From Vicinamibacterales bacterium (lineage in GTDB: Bacteria > Acidobacteriota > Vicinamibacteria > Vicinamibacterales > Fen-181): a DNA stretch of 64,000 nt. The notes under the pieces were generated by a model. It worked only from the letters and a program-made list of their open reading frames with translations, did no database searches and was not told where the DNA came from. Position 1 is the first letter of the stretch; every line of letters starts with the position of its first letter. Where the stretch lies: the NCBI GenBank assembly GCA_036504215.1, contig DASXVO010000021.1:144428-208427 (forward strand), given 5' to 3'. Made by a program: the position numbers and the translations under genes. Positions 26,440-34,386 of this stretch are shown here, in pieces.

Positions 26440-26752
26440 GCCGTGCCGGATCGATCCCTTTCGTGAACCGCCCCGACACGTTCAGCGGTGCAGACCGCAA
26501 CATGACATGCGCCTCAGCCGGGAATTGTGGCGTGCGACGCGGGCAGGCCAACGACCTCCATCCCTTACCGATCTCGTCGCGGGTTTTCGTGCCTTGTATG
26601 CGGCTGAGACGGCCGTCGCCCGGCTGGTTTGGACGCATGTGCTCAGAGGTTGAGGAATTCGGAGCAGTAGACCGCGTCGGAGACGAGGCGGCGCACCGGC
26701 GCGGGCGGACCCTCACCAGGCATCGGTGTTGCTGACTGGAGTTGTCGAGGGT
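26440..26752. other. Intergenic region between RAYT remnant and lipoprotein gene
   Basis: Apart from the half-repeat at 26462-26480, nothing convincing is seen. Open frames here have no signal sequence or family motif. The region may be degraded transposon DNA; no promoter for the lipoprotein gene could be fixed. Confidence 0.4.
26462..26480. repeat. Inverted half-copy of the REP-like repeat
   Basis: CGTGAACCGCCCCGACACG is, with one base missing, the reverse complement of CGTGTGCGGGGCGGTTCACG at 26071-26090. The two copies bracket the transposase remnant as imperfect inverted repeats of about 19 bp. Confidence 0.5.
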
Positions 26753-27331
26753 ATGACTATGATGATCCGCAAGCAGATGACGGCAGTGTCGTGCGCTGCT
26801 GTCCTGGCCGTAACGCTCACCGGCTGCAGTGGCAAGGGTCCCGACTCCCCGGCGGCCCCAACATCCACGTTGCCGACGCTGCAGACTCCAAGTCCGACGC
26901 CCAACCCACCACCGAACCCGTCGCCAACACCGACACCTACGCCTGGCCCAACCCCGACGCCCAACCCACCGCCGAACCCGTCGCCGACACCGACACCCAC
27001 GCCCAGCCCAACCCCGACGCCCAACCCACCACCGAACCCGACGCCGACACCGACACCCACGCCCGTACCGCCGGGCCCCTCAGCGACTGTCTCGGGCACC
27101 GTGGCGACCGGCGGCTTCGTCTTCGGAAGCTGCCCCAACCTCAAGTTCTACATCGTCGAACAGGGCACGGGTGCGGCGATCGTGATCTTCACGAACGCCG
27201 GCACACAATTCATCAATGGGGCCTGCGCAGGCATCTCTGGCGCGCTCCAGGTGCAAGTCACGGGGATCCGGCAGGCTGACGGCAGCATCGTCGCGTCGGC
27301 AGTCCAGAGCCAGGACCACATCGGAGGCTGA
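26753..27331 (+). CDS. Lipoprotein with Pro/Thr-repeat linker
   Basis: The roughly 192-residue protein has a signal peptide with lipobox LTGCSG, then a low-complexity linker of three 20-residue [19 protein letters not shown]-type units, and a C-terminal beta-rich domain of about 75 residues ([19 protein letters not shown], two cysteines). The terminal domain resembles small OB- or DUF5666-like modules in secreted proteins, but no firm assignment is made. The extended proline linker probably holds the domain away from the membrane. GAGGG precedes the ATG codons at 26753/26759; the exact start is uncertain by two codons. Confidence 0.72.
   Translation: MTMMIRKQMTAVSCAAVLAVTLTGCSGKGPDSPAAPTSTLPTLQTPSPTPNPPPNPSPTPTPTPGPTPTPNPPPNPSPTPTPTPSPTPTPNPPPNPTPTPTPTPVPPGPSATVSGTVATGGFVFGSCPNLKFYIVEQGTGAAIVIFTNAGTQFINGACAGISGALQVQVTGIRQADGSIVASAVQSQDHIGG
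26894..27069 (+). repeat. Three 60-bp tandem repeats coding the Pro/Thr linker
   Basis: Units start at 26894, 26954 and 27014, each beginning CCGACGCCCAACCCACC, nearly identical at DNA level. Copy number is likely to vary by slippage in frame (60 is a multiple of three). This is a coding repeat, not a CRISPR array. Confidence 0.85.
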
Positions 27332-28048
27332 TCGGCAAGCAGGCCGCCCGACCATTCCAGCCTGGTCGGCGTGCATGAGGGCGGAGACCCCAGAGCCCGG
27401 ACGGGTTGTGCGGCCTCCGCTCGTCGCACCTCGCTCGTCGCTCTCCGCCAGTCGCATCGTGTGCGCCTGTTCGTCTGCCCGCCTGGCCACGGGATCGAGT
27501 CGCCGCCTGCCCCCCGCCATCGGCGTGGCGGAGCGCCGGGACGCGCCTCTGAAGACGCTGGCAAGACCGTGCCTCGAAGCCGTGGCGGACACTACCTGAT
27601 GCGTGTGGAAGAGGGCGGCAATCGCGACGATTCGTTCATCGACCTCAGCCCTATCTTCACTGCCAGGTGCGACGTCGTCAGTCCGGCCCCACCTGCACCA
27701 TCGCCTGCGTGTCCGCTGGCGGTCCCACCTGCCGACGAGGGCCGCGTGGCCGATGGGGTCCCCGAAGGTGCTATCCCCGGATTTACCTCACGCGTAATTC
27801 CTTTCGGGGCGCGAACGCCCCGACTCGGCAGGAGGAGGTGGCACCCAAACGCGAAACGGACCTTACGGTTCGCGTGACGCGGTCGGTCCGATTTGGCGCA
27901 CCGCCGAATCGATCCTCGAAAACACTGGCACAAACACGCGTGTTCTGAGCAGGCCCCCTTGCGCCAGGCTGGCAGCCCTTGTGCGTCCGGGTGGCATCGC
28001 ACACACCCGTCCGGGCACCCGGACACACAGATGAGGGAGAGAACAGCC
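27332..28048. other. 717-bp intergenic region upstream of the multicopper oxidase
   Basis: No frame here shows a family motif. Visible structure: a 7-bp GC hairpin (27805-27811 with 27816-27822), a 12-bp perfect palindrome AACACGCGTGTT (27933-27944) about 105 bp before the oxidase start, and two alternative pairings near the ribosome-binding site: 27985-27993 with 28016-28024 (9 bp), or 28009-28015 with 28018-28024 (7 bp). The palindrome could be an operator and the leader could attenuate translation; both are guesses. Confidence 0.4.
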
Positions 28049-30259
28049 ATGAGCATCTACCTGCCAGAGGACGCGTCGAAGGCGCGTATCCGCGATGCCG
28101 AGAACGCCAGGAAGAATCGTGCCGAGATCGTCCGAGCGCAGTCATGGGGCCAGGTGACGCGCCGCGATCTCGTCAAGTGGGGTCTGTTCACAACCGCCGG
28201 GCTGTTGGCACCGATCGGCGGGCTCAACCCGTTCGTCGGCAGCGCCCGCGCCGACGGCGGCGGCAGCAGCATTCCAACCGGGGCACCGCGCAGTCCGCTG
28301 TACGGAGTGCAGCCGTTCACGCAGGTGATGCCGCGCTTCGACGTCCTGCCGCGCAACCCCGTGTCGTCTCTGGATCCCGTCCCTTCGGCCATGGCCAATC
28401 AGACGATGCAGCCGGTGCCGGGGGAGCTCGGCGGAGGCTACGGTCCCATTGAAGGGCGTCCTCCGGGAGATGTCTGGGCGCACCAGCGATTCGAGCAGTT
28501 TCCACCGGCCGTGTGCGTCCAGGCCATGCAGGCCGGCGCTCGGGCCAACCTCACGTACAATCCCGGCGTCCCGTCCAGCCTGAATTCCGGCATGGCGGCG
28601 AATCAGTCGCTCCCGGTGAAATTCCACCCGAACTGGCCGACGCAGAACGAGAACTCGGTCTGGACCTTCAACGGCACGATTCCGCCGAAGCTCGTGCAAG
28701 GCCGCTACGCCGAGCCGATCCTCTTCCGCCACTACAACCGGCTGCCCGCCGATGTCACGAAGAACAACGGCTTCGGCCGACACACGATCTCGACCCACGA
28801 ACACAACGGCCACCACGGAGCCGAGAACGACGGCTTCACCGGCGCCTACTTCTTCCCTGGCCAGTTCTACGACTACCACTGGCCGATCGTCCTGGCGGGC
28901 CACTTCAGCATGAACACCGCGGCCACCGATCGGATGGCCAGCACGCCCGACGGAAGCGGCGGGCTGATCCGGATCCCGGGCGACTGGCACGAGACGATGA
29001 GCACCCACTGGTTCCACGATCACATGTTCAGCTTCACCTCGCAGAACGTGTACAAGGGCAACGCGGCGATGTTCAACATCTACAGCGGCCTGGATCGCGG
29101 CAACGAGGCGATCGACGACGGCGTGAACCTGCGGCTTCCGAGCGGCACGGCGAAGGACTGGGGCAACCTGGACTACGACGTGAACCTCATGCTGGCCGAC
29201 AAGGCGTTCGACCAGTCGGGACAGCTGTATTTCGACATCTTCAACTTCGACGGGTTCCTGGGCGATGTCATGACCGTGAACCTCGCCTATCGCCCGTACT
29301 TCGAGGTGGAACGCCGGAAGTACCGCTTCCGGATCCTGAATGCGAGCGTCTCGCGCTTCTTCAAGGTGGCGCTTGCCAACGCCTCCGGGACCGCGCAGCC
29401 GATCGTCCAGATCGCCAACGACGGCAACCTGCTGCCGTCGCCGGTCACGCTCACCTCGCTCGACGAGCAGGGCATTGCCGAGCGCTACGACATCGTCATC
29501 GACTTCTCGAAGTACAACATCGGGGACAAGCTCCACCTGGTGAACCTCTGCGAGCACCAGGACGGCAAGAAGCCGGCGAACGATCTGTCGATGTCAAATG
29601 CGCTTTCGGGTAAGTCGGCGGACCCGTGCGTCGGTCGGTTCCTGGAGTTCCGCATCGTGCGCAATCCCGCCAATCCCGACCTGAGCCGTGTTCCGAGCAC
29701 GATGATTCCGAACCCGGATCTCTCGAGGATCCCCGTCGCGCGGGTGCGTAACTTCGTGTTTGGTGACGGGGCGTCGCAACCCAGCACCTCGGACCCGATC
29801 GCGGCGTTCATCGGCCCATGGGGCATTGCCACGGATGGCGGGAAGGTGTTGGCCGCGGACTACAACCGGATCTCCGCCGCTCCGCAGTACGGCACGCGTG
29901 AAATCTGGAACCTGATCAACGGCGGCGGTGGTTGGGACCACCCGATACACATCCACTTCGAGGAGGGTCAGATCCTGGCTCGCAACGGCAGCCTGAGCAA
30001 CGTGCCGGCCTGGGAACGCGGTCGGAAGGACGTGTACAGGCTCCGCCCAAGTGGGAGCGTCACGCTCACCATGCAGTTCCGGGACTGGGGCGGCATGTAC
30101 ATGGAGCACTGCCACAATACCGTGCACGAGGACAACGCGATGCTGCTGCGCTGGGAGGTCGATCAGTACGGATCGACGACCCTGCAGCCGCTGCCGACGC
30201 CGTGTCCGACGCCGCAAGGTGTGTTCTGGGAATCACCGGAGGGCCTGCCCGCCAAGTAG
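28049..30259 (+). CDS. TAT-exported multicopper oxidase
   Basis: This 736-residue periplasmic or extracellular oxidase reduces O2 to water with four copper ions. A twin-arginine signal (TRRDLVKWG, from about residue 38) lies behind an unusual charged N-terminal extension of about 35 residues. The four copper motifs are present in order: HEHNGHHG, HWFHDH, HPIHIHF and HCHNTVHEDNAM; the last supplies the type-1 His/Cys/His with Met as probable axial ligand. It is longer than laccase/CueO (about 500). The substrate is unknown: Mn(II), Fe(II), Cu(I) or phenolics are all used in the family. ATG at 28049 has GAGGGAGAG upstream. The next gene, 130 bp on, encodes a SCO-type copper protein, supporting a shared copper function. 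Confidence 0.92.
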   Translation: MSIYLPEDASKARIRDAENARKNRAEIVRAQSWGQVTRRDLVKWGLFTTAGLLAPIGGLNPFVGSARADGGGSSIPTGAPRSPLYGVQPFTQVMPRFDVLPRNPVSSLDPVPSAMANQTMQPVPGELGGGYGPIEGRPPGDVWAHQRFEQFPPAVCVQAMQAGARANLTYNPGVPSSLNSGMAANQSLPVKFHPNWPTQNENSVWTFNGTIPPKLVQGRYAEPILFRHYNRLPADVTKNNGFGRHTISTHEHNGHHGAENDGFTGAYFFPGQFYDYHWPIVLAGHFSMNTAATDRMASTPDGSGGLIRIPGDWHETMSTHWFHDHMFSFTSQNVYKGNAAMFNIYSGLDRGNEAIDDGVNLRLPSGTAKDWGNLDYDVNLMLADKAFDQSGQLYFDIFNFDGFLGDVMTVNLAYRPYFEVERRKYRFRILNASVSRFFKVALANASGTAQPIVQIANDGNLLPSPVTLTSLDEQGIAERYDIVIDFSKYNIGDKLHLVNLCEHQDGKKPANDLSMSNALSGKSADPCVGRFLEFRIVRNPANPDLSRVPSTMIPNPDLSRIPVARVRNFVFGDGASQPSTSDPIAAFIGPWGIATDGGKVLAADYNRISAAPQYGTREIWNLINGGGGWDHPIHIHFEEGQILARNGSLSNVPAWERGRKDVYRLRPSGSVTLTMQFRDWGGMYMEHCHNTVHEDNAMLLRWEVDQYGSTTLQPLPTPCPTPQGVFWESPEGLPAK

Positions 30260-30284
30260 GCGAATCCACGTGAGACCGCGGTCG

Positions 30285-30318
30285 AACCGGCGGGCTGGCA
30301 GCGGACAGTTCGCCGGTT
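30285..30318 (+). terminator. Hairpin between the oxidase and SCO genes
   Basis: AACCGGCG (30285-30292) pairs with CGCCGGTT (30311-30318) over an 18-nt loop in the 130-bp gap. TGCGTTT follows. It may attenuate rather than end transcription, since the two genes look functionally linked. Confidence 0.3.
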
Positions 30319-30389
30319 TGCGTTTCACCGGCGCTCTTCGACGTTCGTGGATTCAGTACGCGGCGTAGCCGTCGCGAGGAGGTCCCACC

Positions 30390-31766
30390 ATGCGGTCGAT
30401 GTTCTGGTTGCGAATCGCCCCGGTGCTCGTGGTCGCGTGCGCCGTCGTGGCCGCGGTTGCGTTCGAATCCGTGCCTGCCGCCGCCGACAATTCCCATTGG
30501 GGCGCGAACTACTTCCCCAACGTCACGCTCACGACGCACGAGGGCCGGCAGGTGCACTTCTACGACGACCTCGTCAGGGGCAAGATCGTCGCGATCGATC
30601 TCATCTATACGACCTGCAAGTACGCGTGCCCGCTCGAGACCGCGCGGCTCGCGCAGGTGCAGACGCTGCTCGGCGATCGCATGGGGCGGGACGTGTTCTT
30701 CTACTCCATCACGATCGACCCGGACCATGACACGCCTCCAGTCCTGAAGGCCTACGCCGAGAAGTACCATGCCGGACCCGGCTGGCTGTTCCTCACGGGG
30801 AAGGCGTCGGACATCGAGCTGATCAGCAGGAAGCTCGGGCTGTACACCGAGCCTAATCCCGCCAACAAGGACGGTCACACGCCCAGCCTGCTCGTCGGCA
30901 ACGAGACAACCGGCCAGTGGATGCGAAACTCCGCGCTCGACAATCCGAAGTTCCTGGCGAGGACGATTGGCGACTGGTTGAACAGCTGGAAGACGTCGAA
31001 GCCGGGCGTCAGCTACGCGGAGGCGCCGAAGCTGACGCTCGACAACGGCCAGTACGCCTTCTCCACCCACTGCGCGCCGTGCCACTCGATCGGCGGAGGA
31101 GTGAAGATCGGACCGGACCTCGCCGGCGTCACGGGCATTCGCGACCGCGCGTGGCTCTCGCGGTTCATCGTCGCGCCGGCCACGATGCTGGCCGAGCGCG
31201 ACCCTCTCGCGGTGTCCCTGTACGAGAAGTACAAGCCGGTGCAGATGCCAAACCTGGATCTGAAACAGGAGGACGCGGCCGACATCCTGATGTACCTCGA
31301 GAAGCAGGGATCGGCGATCCGAGGTACTGCAGCTCAGGGCGCGATTGCCGCTGTGCCGCTTCCGGCGGGCACAGATCTCCAGCCCATCGTCGCCCCCTAT
31401 CTTCACGTGCAACAGGAATTGAGCAGCGATGTGCTCGTCAGTGTCAGCGAGAACGCCCGGGTGATCGCGTCCGAGGCTGGGCGCTTCGGACCCGGCGGGG
31501 AGCCGATTCGACTGGCGGCCGAGAGCCTCGAGCACGCCGTCGATCTCGTTACCGCACGAGCGGCGTTCGGACACCTTGGCGACGCACTGATGACGTCAGC
31601 GCGAGCGTCGAACGTCCGTCTGGTTGGACCCGATGTGCGCGTCGCGTACTGCCCGATGGCGAAGAAGTACTGGCTGCAGATTGGCGAGGAGATCCGGAAT
31701 CCGTTCTACGGCAAGTCGATGCTCGACTGCGGCCGCATTGTCGCGGAGTTGCCTGAGCTGCGCTAG
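30390..31766 (+). CDS. SCO1/SenC-cytochrome c-DUF3347-like fusion protein
   Basis: The 458-residue exported protein has three domains after a signal peptide (about residues 1-32). Residues about 38-200 are a SCO1 thioredoxin-fold copper chaperone with Cys76 and Cys80 (CKYACP) and His163 as copper ligands. Residues about 215-308 are a class I cytochrome c with CAPCH (Cys228, Cys231, His232) and Met286 as candidate axial ligand. Residues about 333-455 resemble DUF3347, with YCPMA (Cys421) and MLDCG (Cys447), a module found with heavy-metal efflux adaptors. The fusion joins copper delivery, electron transfer and metal binding in one chain, next to a multicopper oxidase. GAGGAGG lies upstream of the ATG. 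A strong terminator follows at 31872. Confidence 0.88.
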   Translation: MRSMFWLRIAPVLVVACAVVAAVAFESVPAAADNSHWGANYFPNVTLTTHEGRQVHFYDDLVRGKIVAIDLIYTTCKYACPLETARLAQVQTLLGDRMGRDVFFYSITIDPDHDTPPVLKAYAEKYHAGPGWLFLTGKASDIELISRKLGLYTEPNPANKDGHTPSLLVGNETTGQWMRNSALDNPKFLARTIGDWLNSWKTSKPGVSYAEAPKLTLDNGQYAFSTHCAPCHSIGGGVKIGPDLAGVTGIRDRAWLSRFIVAPATMLAERDPLAVSLYEKYKPVQMPNLDLKQEDAADILMYLEKQGSAIRGTAAQGAIAAVPLPAGTDLQPIVAPYLHVQQELSSDVLVSVSENARVIASEAGRFGPGGEPIRLAAESLEHAVDLVTARAAFGHLGDALMTSARASNVRLVGPDVRVAYCPMAKKYWLQIGEEIRNPFYGKSMLDCGRIVAELPELR

Positions 31767-31871
31767 CCTGTCGCGACTGTACGCGGAGCCCGCAGAGGAC
31801 GCACAGCAGCAGCCACGTATCCGCCCGGTGAAGACGGCCCGGCTGCCGGACGGCAGCCGCACGGTGCCTGA

Positions 31872-31899
31872 GGAGACCGCAACCGCGGTCTCCCCTTTC
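31872..31899 (+). terminator. Rho-independent terminator after the SCO fusion gene
   Basis: GGAGACCGC (31872-31880) pairs perfectly with GCGGTCTCC (31885-31893) over a 4-nt loop, followed by CCTTTCTC. It lies between convergent genes and fits a real terminator for the plus-strand copper genes. Confidence 0.7.
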
Positions 31900-31947
31900 T
31901 CACCTGTCACTTCTCGCTTCTTCTCTCGGCATCCCTTCGGGGACCTG

Positions 31948-34239
31948 CTACTGCAGGAACGGCTTGACCGGCGGCAGCCCCTTTGCCGATCGGCCGAGCG
32001 CGCCGACCACCGGCAGGAACAGATATTCGTCCTTCGCCTTGCCATCCGGACGCCTGGCGACCTTCACGTTGTCTCCGACGTGGCCGTTGGTGACCCTGAG
32101 CGACGGGTGGTCGAACGGCGCCGACTCGTTGACCACCCGCGAATCGGTGAGAGTCTTCAGGAACGCGACCAACGCTGCCCGATCCTCGACCGTCATGCCG
32201 ATGAACTCGATGTCAGGATCGGCGTTGGACGGGTTGCTGGCGAATCCGCTGGTGTCAGCGAAGAAAGGACCCTGCCGGTCGCCGCCACGGTTGTAGAACG
32301 CGACGACCTGCTCGAGCGTGGCCTGCCCGCCATTGTGAAAGTACGGCCCCGTCAGTTCGACGTTCCGAAGCGTGGGGACCTTCACCGCACCGTCAATCGC
32401 GCTGCGAAACGTCGAATCCACCAACCCCGGCTCGACGAAGCTGTCGCACGCCACGGTAAAGGGGTCTGGCCCCACCCGGAACGAATTCGCCAGGTTCGAG
32501 CAGTCCAGCGTCGTCCCGGCGTTCGCAAGCGCGGCCTTGAACTCCATCGCGAGCGACAAGGAATTGCCGAACGGATCCTGCGCACCAATTCCGAGGTCGC
32601 GTGAGGTCGGCGTGACGCCGATGTTGTAGAAGCCTGAGTCGTAGAGCGCGATCGAGAAATCGCCCATCGTCATCCGCTCGACCAGGCCACCGATCTGCGC
32701 AAGGTCGAGCATGTGAGTTCCGGCACCTGTGAACTCCGGGCCTTTGTGGCAGCGGCTGCACCTGCCGTCCGGCGCAAACGCCCGCGTGGCGTCGATACCA
32801 TCGCCCTCGAAGATGGCCAGGCCGTGGAGTTCCTGATCGGTCAGGCCGCACGGTGCCGTGACGGTTGTGATGCTCCCGGTCGTGGTTGTCGTGTTCGTGC
32901 ACGCCGACAGGTCGAGCGGCGTAAAGGTCGCTTGGGCCGCGGCAATCGCCTGCCGGACCAGCGGGTTTTCGACGAAGTCATCCCACCGGGTGCGATCCGG
33001 GATCAGCGTCTTCTCGTATTCCTGGACCGCGAGGCCGAAGAACAGCGAGAAGTTCGCCTCCATCAGCGTATAGGTGGTGGTCGTCGGGTTCGCAGGATCT
33101 AGCGTCACGTTCTGCGCCGATTTCCAGAATGCCGGTTTGAACGCCAACTTGACGTAGTCTGCGTAGATCCTCACCAAACCCCGGCTCGAGGCGTGCCGGA
33201 ACGGCCCGAGCACGCTGTCGGTCGCATCAACCGTCTGATTGACCAGCGGTCGCATCGGCAGCACCTTGTGACCGATCTCCGCGAAGTTGCGCCCGCCGCA
33301 CGACATCTCGAAGTCGCTTCCGGGCGGCCCGACCGCCTGCGACGCCAGCGACGAGTTGGAGAGGTCCACTGGAACCATGGCCAGCGCGCCGTCGGCCTGC
33401 ACCTTCCAGACGCCCGCCGACTGGTCCCGTCGCCCGAACGGGTTGACGCCGTTGAACCGGTTGTTGGCGCGGCCGTCCCAGAAGTTCCGGAAATTGAACG
33501 CGGCGCCGATGACGGTCGGTGTATTCCGCGGCTCGACCCGGCGGGTCTGGACGCCACCGACCATGAAGTTCGGATCGGCAACCGCGATGCAGCGGTCGAG
33601 CGGGCGACGCGGCCTGTCTGTCACGAAGTGGGTCGCGAACACACCTTGAGAGGACACGACGTCGCTGCTGTCGAAGGTCACCGTCGAATCGCGGAGATCG
33701 GGGTCGGACAGCCGGTGGAACGGAAAGTCCGCCGCCGTCAGGGTGTAGTTCGGTCCGCCTTTCGCGCCAGACCCGGTAGGGCTCGACGGGTTGAACTGTC
33801 CGGGTGGCACGCCCCGGAGGTCCGGGTCGAGTGAGTTCTTCACTCGGTTGTCGGCGCCCGCGTGGAAATGGCAACTGGCGCATGCGATGCGATCGCTGCC
33901 GATTGCTTCTTCCCAGAAGAACGCCTTGCCGAGGACGATCGCCGCCTGCTCGTTCGCGATGTAGTCCGCGAGGAAGTCACCACCGGTACCGCCGTCCCGA
34001 GGCTGCGCCACGTGGATCGCCCGCATCGAACCGAGGCCGCCATTCACGAGAGACGGAGGCGGACCGAGCTCGAATTGCCGGCCTGGCCCCTGCGCCCTGA
34101 CGTGTGGGTTCGGCATGGACAGCACGATCGCAATGACGACGCCGAACACGACGGCCGAGAGCATCACGACGGTCCTGAGTACCCCGATTCGCAGGACTCC
34201 TGCTCGATGCCCGGGTATCCTCGACATTCTGGTCTGCAT
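31948..34239 (-). CDS. Large di-haem cytochrome c peroxidase/MauG-like protein
   Basis: The 763-residue exported protein belongs to the di-haem CCP/MauG superfamily. A membrane/signal segment (about residues 18-42) is followed by haem motif CASCH (Cys120-His124) and CSRCH (Cys494-His498), with the family element FHNGGQATLEQVVAFYNRGG near residue 635. Classical CCPs are about 330 residues; here a 370-residue spacing between haems and long inserts place it in the enlarged subgroup that often carries out oxidation of protein or organic partners rather than simple H2O2 removal. It converges with the SCO fusion and is followed upstream by the PKD-type secreted gene on the same strand. Start 34239 was chosen for the signal segment; 34227 is possible. 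Confidence 0.87.
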   Translation of the reverse strand: MQTRMSRIPGHRAGVLRIGVLRTVVMLSAVVFGVVIAIVLSMPNPHVRAQGPGRQFELGPPPSLVNGGLGSMRAIHVAQPRDGGTGGDFLADYIANEQAAIVLGKAFFWEEAIGSDRIACASCHFHAGADNRVKNSLDPDLRGVPPGQFNPSSPTGSGAKGGPNYTLTAADFPFHRLSDPDLRDSTVTFDSSDVVSSQGVFATHFVTDRPRRPLDRCIAVADPNFMVGGVQTRRVEPRNTPTVIGAAFNFRNFWDGRANNRFNGVNPFGRRDQSAGVWKVQADGALAMVPVDLSNSSLASQAVGPPGSDFEMSCGGRNFAEIGHKVLPMRPLVNQTVDATDSVLGPFRHASSRGLVRIYADYVKLAFKPAFWKSAQNVTLDPANPTTTTYTLMEANFSLFFGLAVQEYEKTLIPDRTRWDDFVENPLVRQAIAAAQATFTPLDLSACTNTTTTTGSITTVTAPCGLTDQELHGLAIFEGDGIDATRAFAPDGRCSRCHKGPEFTGAGTHMLDLAQIGGLVERMTMGDFSIALYDSGFYNIGVTPTSRDLGIGAQDPFGNSLSLAMEFKAALANAGTTLDCSNLANSFRVGPDPFTVACDSFVEPGLVDSTFRSAIDGAVKVPTLRNVELTGPYFHNGGQATLEQVVAFYNRGGDRQGPFFADTSGFASNPSNADPDIEFIGMTVEDRAALVAFLKTLTDSRVVNESAPFDHPSLRVTNGHVGDNVKVARRPDGKAKDEYLFLPVVGALGRSAKGLPPVKPFLQ

Positions 34240-34386
34240 GGTGCTCTGCCCTGCCTTCCTGCCGGCCCTGAGCCGGGTCGAACGGTGCCAATCGCCAGCG
34301 CGCCGGGTTGAAGCCACCGATGATCCCGAACGCCTGCCAGCCGCCGCATCAACCGCGGTCGCGGCGGCGTTCAGGGATGATGCGCG

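Noticed and set aside
26894-27069. Regular 60-bp repeats as a CRISPR array
   Set aside because: Units are directly abutting, have no spacers and encode a proline-rich linker in frame.
27925-27941. Sigma-54 promoter from TGGCACAAACACGCG
   Set aside because: The -24 half matches, but the GC of the -12 element is out of register.
27592-28056. Possible Cys-containing exported protein on the minus strand upstream of the multicopper oxidase
   Set aside because: A hydrophobic start is present, but there is no ribosome-binding site, the later sequence is Arg/Ser/Gly-rich noise, and it would cover the oxidase leader.
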